Positions 45,787 through 53,828 of a stretch of 64,000 nt of DNA are shown piece after piece. Under the pieces are notes generated by a model. That model was not told where the DNA came from, made no database searches, and was given only the letters and a program-made list of their open reading frames with translations. Origin of the DNA: DATLSM01 sp035534175 (lineage in GTDB: Bacteria; Actinomycetota; Thermoleophilia; Solirubrobacterales; 70-9); contig DATLSM010000109.1 in assembly GCA_035534175.1 (NCBI GenBank), forward strand, positions 1 through 64,000. Reading direction: 5' to 3'. Numbering within the stretch: the stretch's first letter is position 1; every line of letters starts with the position of its first letter. Position numbers and translations under genes: made by a program.

Positions 45787-46641
45787 ATGAGCATGGATTT
45801 TGACCCCAACGCATATCGGGAGCAGAGCCTGGCGATTTGGGGAAAGATGGCCCCGGCCTGGAGGGCACGGAACGAATGGATGATCGACCACAGTGGCCTG
45901 GTCAACGATTGGATCGTGGGGCGGGCCGATCCCCGGCCCGGGAACACTGTCCTCGACATCGCCGCCGGCCCGGGCGATTTGGGTTTCAGGGTGGCGGAGA
46001 GGGTTGGCGGCTCGGGTCGCGTTATTTCCGCCGACTTCGCGCCCGAGATGGTCGACGTCGCGCGCCGTCTGGGTCAGGCGCGGGGGCTTGGCAACGTCGA
46101 TTACATGGTGCTCGACGCCGAACGGATGAGCCTCGAGTCCGACAGCGTGGACGCCGTGGTCTGTCGCTGGGGCTACATGCTCATGGCCGACTCGGCGCTC
46201 GCCCTCAGAGAGACCCGGCGGGTGCTGCGCGAGGGTGGCCCGCTGGCATTCGCCGTTTGGGCACCGCCGGCGCGCAATCCCTGGGCGGCCGTCCCGGCGA
46301 AGATCCTGGTGCAGCAGGGGCGCATGCCCGCGCCCCAGCCCGGAGGTCCTGGGATGTTCGCGATGGGGGATCCCGACCGCGTGCGGGAGCTGGTGGAGGG
46401 TGCCGGTTTCGGGGTGGTCGAGTTGGAGGAGATCGCCTTTCAGTTTCGCTACCCGGACTCCGACGATCTCTGGGACTTCCTCATCCGGATGGCCGGCCCG
46501 ATCGCGGGAGCGGTGGAGGAACTCTCACCCGAGGAGCAAGTGGCGGCTCGGGCGGCGGTGATGGAGAGCATGGCCCCCTATCGCGAGGAGGATGGTTCCT
46601 ACACCGCGCCCGCACTGAGTTTGGGGGTGCTGGTTCGTTGA
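45787..46641 (+). CDS. SAM-dependent methyltransferase, UbiE/COQ5-like
   Basis: 284 residues. VLDIAAGPGDLGFRVAE is motif I, VISADFAPEMVDVARR motif II, and VLREGGPLAFAVWAPP the later strand. The region after it (FAMGDPDRVRELVEGAGF) is typical of UbiE-like enzymes. Methylation of a small molecule or quinone is possible. GAGAGGAG lies immediately upstream; ATG 45787 or 45793. Confidence 0.82.
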   Translation: MSMDFDPNAYREQSLAIWGKMAPAWRARNEWMIDHSGLVNDWIVGRADPRPGNTVLDIAAGPGDLGFRVAERVGGSGRVISADFAPEMVDVARRLGQARGLGNVDYMVLDAERMSLESDSVDAVVCRWGYMLMADSALALRETRRVLREGGPLAFAVWAPPARNPWAAVPAKILVQQGRMPAPQPGGPGMFAMGDPDRVRELVEGAGFGVVELEEIAFQFRYPDSDDLWDFLIRMAGPIAGAVEELSPEEQVAARAAVMESMAPYREEDGSYTAPALSLGVLVR

Positions 46642-46850
46642 TCGATCCCTCTGGATCTTGCGCTTTCGCCGGATGAGGCGGCGAATTGGGCAGGGTGCCA
46701 CTGGGTCTGGGTCACGAGTCCTGGCCCCCCGGGGAGGGCACCATCACGGTGCCAGGTGAGCAAGCTCGGCACCTCTGGGAATGAGAGGCCATCAGCCAGA
46801 TACGCGGGGACCCTGGGGCGTGTGGCGAGTAATTGCAGGCAGGAGCGCGA

Positions 46851-47219
46851 TCAGCGCGCCGCGACCAACTCGATGCGGTTTCCCCAGGGATCGGTCGTAT
46901 AGAACCGCCGCAGGGGTGCGAGCCTGTCATCCCAGGTAACGGGCGCGCCCGCCTGCTCCAGGCGCCCAGCCATGTCCTCCAATCCGGCGGAGTCGACGAG
47001 CAGCGCCGGGTGAGCCTTGGAGGCCGGGACGAATCCCTCCTGCACGCCGACGTGGATCTGCTGCTCGCCGGCTCTGAACCACACGCCTCCGCGCCCACCC
47101 AGTGACGGGGGCCTTTCGATCTCCCTCAGGCCGAGCACCTGACCAAAGAATCGCCGCGCCTCGGCCTCGCAATCCGGCGGCGCGACGAGCTGAACGTGAT
47201 CGATGCCAAGGATGCTCAC
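46851..47219 (-). CDS. VOC/glyoxalase-superfamily protein
   Basis: 122 residues of one VOC module: SILGIDHVQLVAPPDCEAEARRFFGQVLGLREIE, metal-type His and Glu near HVQL and the final RIELVAAR. It is a single betaalphabetabetabeta pair set and would dimerise. I chose GTG 47219. The substrate is unknown. A second VOC gene lies 49 bases away on the same strand. Confidence 0.8.
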   Translation of the reverse strand: MSILGIDHVQLVAPPDCEAEARRFFGQVLGLREIERPPSLGGRGGVWFRAGEQQIHVGVQEGFVPASKAHPALLVDSAGLEDMAGRLEQAGAPVTWDDRLAPLRRFYTTDPWGNRIELVAAR

Positions 47220-47268
47220 GCTGGTGGGTCTGGAGGTCTGGGGGTCGCAATATCTATAGGTCTGGGCA

Positions 47269-47610
47269 TCAGGCCGCAGTTTGGCCCACTTTGAGCCTGT
47301 TGCCATCCGGATCGGTGACGATCGTGAAGCGCACGGCGTCGCCGATGGTTTCGACCGGGCCGATCGCGATCCCTCGCTCCTTCAGCCCGGCCAGGAAGCT
47401 GTCGAGGTCATCGACGAGCAGCGCGTGCAGCCCCGAGCCAGCCCTGCTGGGGTCAGTTACCACGTATATCCAGCCCGACTCGCTCAGCTGCCACGCCGCC
47501 TCGTCCTCGTTGGGGATCAGATCGGCAGGCCGGCCGGCGAAGCGCTCATACCAGGTGGTGGCCTGGTCGCGGTCGATGACCGGTATGCCCGCGAAGAGGT
47601 GATTGACCAT
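47269..47610 (-). CDS. VOC/glyoxalase-superfamily protein
   Basis: 113 residues. MVNHLFAGIPVIDRDQATTWYERFAGRPADLI and the closing FTIVTDPDGNRLKVGQ are typical of bleomycin-resistance-like VOC proteins. It may dimerise with or act beside the VOC gene just downstream. The substrate is unknown. Confidence 0.82.
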   Translation of the reverse strand: MVNHLFAGIPVIDRDQATTWYERFAGRPADLIPNEDEAAWQLSESGWIYVVTDPSRAGSGLHALLVDDLDSFLAGLKERGIAIGPVETIGDAVRFTIVTDPDGNRLKVGQTAA

Positions 47611-47890
47611 CTGACGCAGGGTAAAGGCGTAGCAGACAGTCCTCGACCAGAGCGAGGATTCGAGTACGTCACTCGATCGCCTGAACGCCGGCTACCGACG
47701 GGTTCCTCCCTCCCATCAGCTCCAAATCAACTTGTTCGCCGGGGAGATCGGAGCCCCCGGCGAACTTCGCGCTCGTGCGAGGATCTGGGCGCTCAGAGGC
47801 GGCCGCCGACCGCCGCAGCCGGCATTCCCTCGCCAGAGAATGACCCATGCGAGCAGAGGAACCGATAACACTCCAAGCGAAGGAGCGAGC

Positions 47891-48658
47891 ATGCACGATC
47901 AAGCGAACACCAGGCCTGAGTCCGAACCCGACAGCGAACAGGCGGAGGTCCCTGTGGTCGTCGTCCGGGAAAGGTTTCAGGCCGAGCTGGAAGCCTTGCG
48001 CGTCCGAGAGAAGGCCCACACGCACGCAGGCGACGCGATCGCGGCGGCCCGTCGCCGGCTGCCGATGGTGGAGGTCGATGCCACCACCACGCTGACCGGC
48101 CCCGATGGCTCGGTCACGCTGCTGGAGGTGTTCGAGGGCCGCCGGCAGCTCGTGGCCTACTACTTCATGTGGTATGCCGGCAAACCCGCCCCCGAGCAAT
48201 GCGAGGGCTGCACGCGCTACAACGCTCAGATCGGCGAGCTCTCCTACCTGCACGATCGCCAGATCACCTGTGCCACGCTCTGTCAGGGCCCCTACGAGGA
48301 GAGCGTCCGCTACCGCGACTTCATGGACTGGACCATGCCGTGGTACTCAGCCCAAGGGTCGCTTGAGACGCTGCTGACCGGGCGCCAGATCGGCAGGTTT
48401 CACCTGGTCTGCTACCTGCGGGACGGTGACCGGGTGTTCGAGACCTACTGGACCACTGGCCGCGGCGTAGAGGCGATGGACTACAGCTATGGGCTGATGG
48501 ATCTGACTGCCTATGGACGCCAGGAGAGGTGGGAGGACTCGCCCGCCAGCTGGCCGCGACGCGGCGAGCACAACTTTCGTGCCAACGGACGCCCCATCGC
48601 CCAGTGGTCCCGGATCGAGGCCGGGCGCTCGGACGACCTCGGGGGAACGCGGTCGTGA
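47891..48658 (+). CDS. DUF899-family thioredoxin-like protein
   Basis: 255 residues. The central core (LLEVFEGRRQLVAYYFMWYAG, then CEGCTRYNAQIGEL) and DFMDWTMPWYS match the DUF899 family, which has a thioredoxin-like fold with a CxxC-type pair. Function is not established. An AGCGAAGGAGCGAGC site precedes the ATG. The first 40 residues are charged and may be flexible. Confidence 0.75.
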   Translation: MHDQANTRPESEPDSEQAEVPVVVVRERFQAELEALRVREKAHTHAGDAIAAARRRLPMVEVDATTTLTGPDGSVTLLEVFEGRRQLVAYYFMWYAGKPAPEQCEGCTRYNAQIGELSYLHDRQITCATLCQGPYEESVRYRDFMDWTMPWYSAQGSLETLLTGRQIGRFHLVCYLRDGDRVFETYWTTGRGVEAMDYSYGLMDLTAYGRQERWEDSPASWPRRGEHNFRANGRPIAQWSRIEAGRSDDLGGTRS

Positions 48659-48860
48659 TCCGATCGCTGGCCGCGAGTCCGCCTCTCAGCCCCGGGGAGT
48701 GCGCGTCTGCGCATTTGACCTCCCCGAGGAAACCCGGTCCTCATTCAGCGGCGCCGCTGAGCCCTCCAGCGATCGCGGTCATGATCTGTACGGTTTGCGT
48801 CGTGTGTCCCTGACTGGATCTCTAATTCGATTCAACTCGGCCTGTTTGACGGTGAATACA

Positions 48861-49112
48861 ATGAAAGTGATTTCTATGAAGACAATGACATGTAAACAGT
48901 TGGGTGGACCCTGCGATTTACCGCTCCAGGGAAATACCGCAGATGAGGTTATAAAAGCGCAGGATAAACATCTAAAAGAAGTGGTCGCAAAGGGCGATAA
49001 AACGCACGAAAGTGCCTTGAAGGAGATGAAGGGTAGGTGGAAAAGGCCCATATCGGGAATGGGGTGGTACAGAAAAACCAAGCGAGATTTTGCCGCTCTT
49101 CCCGACGACTGA
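48861..49112 (+). CDS. DUF1059-like small protein, AT-rich
   Basis: 83 residues with MKTMTCKQLGGPCDLPLQGNT near the start, resembling DUF1059 proteins. The coding sequence has many A/T third positions (AAA, ATA, TTT, GAT), and its GC content is near one half by eye, far below the surrounding genes. That is unlike the host and suggests recent transfer. Candidate starts are ATG 48861, 48876 and 48885; the family usually begins at MKTMTC, favouring 48876. Function is unknown. Confidence 0.65.
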   Translation: MKVISMKTMTCKQLGGPCDLPLQGNTADEVIKAQDKHLKEVVAKGDKTHESALKEMKGRWKRPISGMGWYRKTKRDFAALPDD

Positions 49113-49320
49113 TCGGTTACAGAGCGTGTGCATTGGCGGCCGACCGAGCACCTGAGCTACGGCCGGATCACGCTCGCTCGAGATGGATAGGGAGCGGCGA
49201 GAGCCTCTGGGACAGACCCTCTCGAGCAGCCGACCGGCGACCGGCGCCGTCTTGGTTGCGGGCTTGACAGGTCGGCACCGGCGCAAAGATCGCGCTGCGG
49301 CCCGTCGGTCCGAAGAGGCC

Positions 49321-49350
49321 TTGACATGTGACCAATTGGTCACCTATACT
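49321..49350 (+). promoter_or_regulatory. Promoter with palindromic operator for the ArsR-SRPBCC pair
   Basis: TTGACA at 49321-49326 and TATACT at 49345-49350 are 18 bp apart, a near-consensus housekeeping promoter. Between them is the perfect 16-bp palindrome GTGACCAATTGGTCAC (49328-49343). The start codon at 49361 follows within about ten bases, so the leader is very short. The placement implies direct repression by the ArsR dimer. Confidence 0.85.
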
Positions 49351-49360
49351 CCTCCGGACC

Positions 49361-49666
49361 ATGGACTCCGTGTTCAAGGCACTCGCAGACCCGACGCGGC
49401 GAGAGCTGCTCGATTCGCTCTTCAGCGAGGACGGGCAGACGCTGACCGCGCTCCAACAGGGGCTTCCGATGACGCGTTTCGGCGTGATGAAGCACTTGCG
49501 GGTGCTGGAGGAGGCGGGACTCGTGGTGACGCGAAGGCGGGGCCGCGAAAAGCTCCATTTCCTCAACCCGGTGCCGATCCGAATCATCTACGACCGCTGG
49601 GTCAGCAAGTACAAAGAGCCGTGGGCCGCCGGGCTCGTCGAGCTCAAGACCAAACTGGAGGCATGA
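49361..49666 (+). CDS. ArsR-family transcriptional regulator
   Basis: 101 residues. MDSVFKALADPTRRELLDSLF is the standard ArsR opening, and LTALQQGLPMTRFGVMKHLRVLEEAGLV is the winged helix. No Cys metal site is visible. It probably represses its own operon through the 16-bp palindrome upstream. The stop overlaps the start of the SRPBCC gene (ATGA). Confidence 0.92.
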   Translation: MDSVFKALADPTRRELLDSLFSEDGQTLTALQQGLPMTRFGVMKHLRVLEEAGLVVTRRRGREKLHFLNPVPIRIIYDRWVSKYKEPWAAGLVELKTKLEA

Positions 49667-50184
49667 CCATGCACGACACACAATGCGTTTCCTTCTCGGA
49701 CGGCACGGCGCCGATGGGCGATACCGCCGTCTTTGAGATCTTCATCAAGACAACACCGGAGCAGCTCTGGGAGGCGATCACCGATCCCACCCAGCGCGCG
49801 AAGTACAGCTTCGGCGTCGCTACCAACTCCGATTGGAGCCAGGGCTCAAGCTATGAGGCCGGCGTGCCCGGTGTGGTCGAGATCGCGGCGGGAGAGAACA
49901 TCGTCGTCGACCCGCCGCGCCTGCTCGTGCAGAGCTTCACTGCGCTATGGAGCGAAGCGGTGAAGGCGATCGGCGCCACCCGGATCACCTGGGAGATCGA
50001 GCCGGTCGGCAGCTCCTGCCGGCTGACCGTCGTTCACGACCAGCTGCCCGAGGGTGTCAACGCCGAAATCTACGGCGGCTGGCCGATGATCCTCTCGGGC
50101 CTGAAGACGCTGCTCGAGACGGGCGAGCTGCTCGACACGCCGGGGTCGCTTCGTTACGCAAAGGGTCAGGGATCAACGAGCTGA
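49663..50184 (+). CDS. SRPBCC (AHSA1-like) domain protein
   Basis: 173 residues with AVFEIFIKTTPEQLWEAITDP and WEIEPVGSSCRLTVVHDQL, followed by the terminal helix (GGWPMILSGLKTLLETGEL). This is the START-like fold that binds small hydrophobic ligands. ArsR-AHSA1 pairs are common, and the ligand probably relates to the regulator's signal. Translation is coupled to arsR. Confidence 0.88.
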   Translation: MTMHDTQCVSFSDGTAPMGDTAVFEIFIKTTPEQLWEAITDPTQRAKYSFGVATNSDWSQGSSYEAGVPGVVEIAAGENIVVDPPRLLVQSFTALWSEAVKAIGATRITWEIEPVGSSCRLTVVHDQLPEGVNAEIYGGWPMILSGLKTLLETGELLDTPGSLRYAKGQGSTS

Positions 50185-50231
50185 CCGTCAGCGCTCATCG
50201 AAATACATCCAAACAGGGGTACAGGCGATGA

Positions 50232-50393
50232 ATGACAAGACAGTCGACACGGATCACCGGCGTCTACGTCACCGGAGTACTGATCACCCGACCAGATCGA
50301 GCGCTTGAGTTCGACCTGAATACGCTCGGCCTCCAGAAGCGGACTTCGACCGGGCTGCGCGAGCCCGAGGGCATCGACCGCTTCGGGCTGTAG
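50232..50393 (+). pseudogene. Truncated VOC-family fragment
   Basis: 53 codons reading MTRQSTRITGVYVTGVLI and DRALEFDLNTLGLQKRT, which looks like the first strand and helix of a VOC protein (family form: DRALEFYVNTLGLEKR). A stop follows without the remaining fold, and the 10 codons before it do not fit. It is the remnant of a third gene of the arsR-SRPBCC operon. The stretch 50185-50557 shows nothing else. Confidence 0.65.
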
Positions 50394-50557
50394 CCAGTCG
50401 CTCACATCGCGGGCGAGAATGGGCGGTGGCCTGTCCATCCCCAGATCGGGCTAGATGACGTGCCTCACCACGTTCCGAACGCCGTGAAGTAGGTCCGGGT
50501 CGCCGTGTGGGCTGAAGAGGATAGATTTGCGCCGTGCCTGCTGTAGGCTAAGCGTCA

Positions 50558-51004
50558 ATGCCTTCGCTCCGATCAAATACACGACGGGTGGCAGCGATAA
50601 TGCTGGCCGCGGGCGTGGTCGCGACGCCTGCGCTGGCCACGGCTGCCGGGGGTGGTGTGGTGCTCGGGTCGAAGTCCTTTGCATTCAAAGGAGCGGGCTG
50701 GGGCACGGAAAAGCCTGCGAAGATCTTCAACGGTGGCGATCCGAGCGGACTTGTGACCCAGATCCACTGGAAGCACTGGGGAGAGGTGGTCGCGCTCGGG
50801 CAAGGTCGCAATTCGATCTTTAAACCGAAAGGTGGCTACTACCCGCATCAGGTTACAATCAAGCTGCGCGCGAGTGTGATTGGAACCTGTGGTGGACGGC
50901 GCGCCTACACGCGTCTCTACGCTAGCGAGCCATCCCGCCCCGGTGGTCCATTCGGTCCGTGGAGGTTGTGGTCGGGTGCGAAGAGTATCTGCTCGCCCCG
51001 CTGA
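50558..51004 (+). CDS. Secreted hypothetical protein
   Basis: 148 residues. A signal peptide (RRVAAIMLAAGVVATPALA with a cleavage site at about ATA-AGG) leads a small domain with Gly/Trp-rich strands (GWGTEKPAKIFNGGDPSG, then IHWKHWGEVVALG) and two Cys. It is of a type often annotated as a hypothetical secreted protein in actinobacteria. No enzyme motif is seen. Confidence 0.6.
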   Translation: MPSLRSNTRRVAAIMLAAGVVATPALATAAGGGVVLGSKSFAFKGAGWGTEKPAKIFNGGDPSGLVTQIHWKHWGEVVALGQGRNSIFKPKGGYYPHQVTIKLRASVIGTCGGRRAYTRLYASEPSRPGGPFGPWRLWSGAKSICSPR

Positions 51005-51498
51005 GGAACACCCCGAATTCACCACCAAGCGGCTGACCCAAGAGCTGCTGAAAGCGTGCAGGAACTGGCGACGATCCTGAAGATCGGCGTTCTCCCGATC
51101 AACCCGGCGCTGATACGGCAGCGGATTCTCCAGCCCCAGAAGTGACCGAGCAAGAATGGTCAGATCTCTGGAGGAAGTAGCTTCGGCGCCTTCTGCAGCT
51201 CGCGAGCCAACCGCTCCCCGCGCGGGCAAACCGAGTCCCACAAGGCGGGGCGATTGCCTTCCAGTTCCCGCCCCACACCTGCCCCGGCTGCAAACGCCCG
51301 GGCGAGTCTCGACAACCCCACCGCGGGCTGAACTCTCGGTCCCTCAGCAGCTCGGAGGCAATCCGATCGACGACCGATCGTACTGGCTTCCATCGGGTCG
51401 GATGCGAGCGAGGCCAATTGCACCCAGGTCCAAGCAGTGCCAAGACAGCTCTCGCCGGGCGCCTTGGCGAGCGCCCGGCGAGTGGATTACGGTTCGGT
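51005..51498. other. Intergenic stretch without supported gene
   Basis: These 494 bases contain only short frames without homology that I can see. Around 51040-51130 one frame reads ELATILKIGVLPINPALI, but it lacks a start and context. No promoter, RNA or repeat was recognised. It lies convergently after the secreted protein and the phosphatase-like gene. Confidence 0.5.
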
Positions 51499-53184
51499 TC
51501 AGTGGCTAGCGATACCGGGGAGCGCGTCTGTCTGTTCGATCTGGACCGCTTCGAGGGCATTCGGGTTCAGCCCAAGCAGGTCGAGGATCGTCGGCGCAAT
51601 CTGGGTGGTCTCCACCCAGCTCCCGTGCATCCCCGGCTTTACGACCCCCGGAGCGTAGACCACGATAGGCACATCGCGGTCGGCGGGATTGGCCCCGCCG
51701 TGCTCGGCGATCTTGGTGCCACCGGTGTACACCACACCGACCTGGACCACTCCCCAGACGTCAGGATGGCGTGGATCGCTCTGGGGCACTCCGAAGTACC
51801 GCGCAGAGGCCGCCCCAGCGTAGATTTTGGCCAGCCCCGAGTGGGCAAGGGTTCTCGGGCTGCCGTCATAGGCGACACCTGTGGCCGAGTGGTTCCAGAG
51901 GTAGTTCTTGACGAAATCGGCTGCCTGCTGGGAGGTGTCTGACAGGTAGCTCTGCCAGGCATCGTCATCGGTCCCGGCGACGATCAGGGCACCCGCACCG
52001 GGGTGGGCTTCTTCCCAGGCGGAGTTGATCGCTTCGATGATCGGCCCGTCCTTGATCCGCGTCAGGGAATTCGGGTCCTGAGGGGACTGACCGTGCTTGG
52101 CCGAGACAATGATCGCGGTCGAGCTGGCCAGGCCCTGTGCGCTGATCTCGTTGACCATCGCTTCTAGCTTTTCGTTGATGTAGCCCAATGCCCGCTGCAG
52201 GAGTGGTCCAGGCGTCGTCGTTCCTGGCAGGTACCCGCCATTCATACCGTCAGATTTCAGCAGCTTCTCAGCGGTCGAAACGGTCTGGAAATTCATCCCG
52301 AAGATTGCCGGCACGCCAACCTTCGTCGTACGGCTGTGGTTATAGCCGTCGATCTCGTTCAGCACAGCCTGGACCTTGTAGGAGTCGTACTGCATCGTGG
52401 CGGCGTTGTCTTCGGTCCAGCTTATTTCGCCGGGGTAGGGCGTCCCATTGGGTTCAAGCGCGAAGCTGTCAATCTCGGGCGTGAACAGATCGTCGATGCC
52501 GTTTCCGGATGGCCCATCGAGAGCTTCGTAGGCGGGATGCTTGTCTGACCAGGCGGTCCACAGGCCATGTTCGTGTGCCACGTTGAAGACCGTGTTGACT
52601 TTGAGGTATTCATGCGGATAGATGGGCTTGCAGGTGGCCGGATTGACCGGCAGCTGGGACGGTTCAAGCAGGGTCTGCGGGGTCGAGGTCATTTCGAGGA
52701 TGTTTCCTGGAAGACCTGAAATTTCCTCGCCGGCATCGAGCGCGGAAATATTCTTGTCATCCGGAGAGTCGTAGATGACTTCGCCACCCGTCGGCTGGCC
52801 ATGGCAAGAGGTCGTGCCCGCTGGCAGCACCGCGTGGCTGTACTCATCGTCGTAATAGATGCCGGTGGTGTGGGGGTTGCCGCCGGTCACCTGAGCGACC
52901 ATCCCTGGGAAGGAATCGGAGGGAATCGGAGTGTGTGCTCCTGAGTACTCGGCGCCGCCGCCGGCAAGTCTCGCCAGCTCAGATTCAGGATGTTCTTTCA
53001 CGTACCATTCGAGGTCTGACTGGTGCATACCGTCCACCGAGATCAGCAGCACGTGAGAGACGGTGCTCGCGTTACGGTGCCCATGTTCCCGCCAGGGATA
53101 CGCAAAGACAGCGGCGGCCGAAATCCCTGCCGCGATTACCGCAATTGCAAGTGCGAGTGCGCCGCGGTTGATGCGTGCGAGCAT
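51499..53184 (-). CDS. Secreted/anchored alkaline phosphatase-family phosphodiesterase
   Basis: 561 residues. An N-terminal membrane or signal segment (GALALAIAVIAAGISAAAVFAY) leads an alkaline phosphatase superfamily domain (PF01663-type): HVLLISVDGMHQSDLEW with the metal Asp, then PIPSDSFPGMVAQVTGGNP with a Ser-type nucleophile context, SAKHGQSPQDPN, and EHGGANPADRDVPIVVYAPGV near the end. It would cleave phosphoesters outside the cell. I chose ATG 53184 (MLARINRG) with GAGGAG upstream. A predicted PHO box sits about 90 bases upstream, tying it to the phosphate regulon. Confidence 0.85.
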   Translation of the reverse strand: MLARINRGALALAIAVIAAGISAAAVFAYPWREHGHRNASTVSHVLLISVDGMHQSDLEWYVKEHPESELARLAGGGAEYSGAHTPIPSDSFPGMVAQVTGGNPHTTGIYYDDEYSHAVLPAGTTSCHGQPTGGEVIYDSPDDKNISALDAGEEISGLPGNILEMTSTPQTLLEPSQLPVNPATCKPIYPHEYLKVNTVFNVAHEHGLWTAWSDKHPAYEALDGPSGNGIDDLFTPEIDSFALEPNGTPYPGEISWTEDNAATMQYDSYKVQAVLNEIDGYNHSRTTKVGVPAIFGMNFQTVSTAEKLLKSDGMNGGYLPGTTTPGPLLQRALGYINEKLEAMVNEISAQGLASSTAIIVSAKHGQSPQDPNSLTRIKDGPIIEAINSAWEEAHPGAGALIVAGTDDDAWQSYLSDTSQQAADFVKNYLWNHSATGVAYDGSPRTLAHSGLAKIYAGAASARYFGVPQSDPRHPDVWGVVQVGVVYTGGTKIAEHGGANPADRDVPIVVYAPGVVKPGMHGSWVETTQIAPTILDLLGLNPNALEAVQIEQTDALPGIASH

Positions 53185-53270
53185 GAGCGTCTCCTCGGTC
53201 GAGTTGAGCAGCAGCACGCAACTAATACCTTCCTCGCCCAAGCCTCGATGTTGCCGAGTTGTGCAGATCG

Positions 53271-53287
53271 TGTTTTCACGTTGTGAA
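53271..53287 (-). promoter_or_regulatory. Predicted PHO box for the phosphatase-family gene
   Basis: On the minus strand TTCACA-ACGTG-AAAACA repeats the 11-bp spaced pattern found at pstS/pstC and at the zinc-ribbon/phosphoesterase junction. It lies 86 bases upstream of the ATG at 53184, which is similar to the distance from the nearest pst box to pstS. Confidence 0.55.
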
Positions 53288-53828
53288 CGGTGGTTCCCAG
53301 GTAGCCCGAGTGCCGAATGCCAATCGCTGACCGGTTGCTGAATACCTCGGATTACGGTGAGGTTTAGGCGTTTGGTCCCACTCGGTGACGGCGTCGGGTC
53401 AAGGGCGTCGACCGATGCCGTGCCTGCAGCAGTGCCCCAGCCAACCGTTCAGCATGCGGCTCGACCGCCTGCCGCAGGGCGCCCGACGAGGAGGGCTCCT
53501 CGGGCGATGTGGCCGGTGCGATCGGCGCAGAACCCGCTTGAGGGCCCGCCAAGCGCCACCTGGCCGGACTGATCGAGGAGCTGAAGACTCACCGCTGTGG
53601 GCCAAAATACTGCTCAGTTGAGGACTCAAGGACGTTTTCCCTCTCGATGCAGGGGAGACAGCCAGCCAACAGAGCGACACACGCGGGCCGGGTCAATACG
53701 GGCGACCGCGAGCCTGGGTGGGAACCCAGCGTCGGCTCCGGGCTTCTGCGCGTCGCGGATTCCCTCCCCCGGCGAAGGCAGGACCGTCGAGGCGGGCCGC
53801 CGGCCCCCCCGGTGTCCCGCCCAACCGC
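53288..53828. other. Intergenic stretch without supported gene
   Basis: These 541 bases separate the phosphatase gene's promoter region from the end of glyQS. Short frames exist on both strands, but none has a supported start, ribosome site or family resemblance. No RNA gene or repeat was recognised. Confidence 0.5.

Noticed and set aside
46690..46800. Hairpin-forming sequence around GGCACCATCACGGTGCC
   Set aside because: The stem is short and has no T tract on either strand. There is no evidence that it is a terminator or RNA gene.
51040..51140. Peptide ELATILKIGVLPINPALI resembling a SecD-like segment
   Set aside because: Too short, with no start and no neighbouring sec sequence. Resemblance by chance cannot be excluded.
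53290..53828. Frames suggesting a transposase or regulator remnant upstream of glyQS
   Set aside because: Only scattered basic peptides are present, without a family motif or a start.
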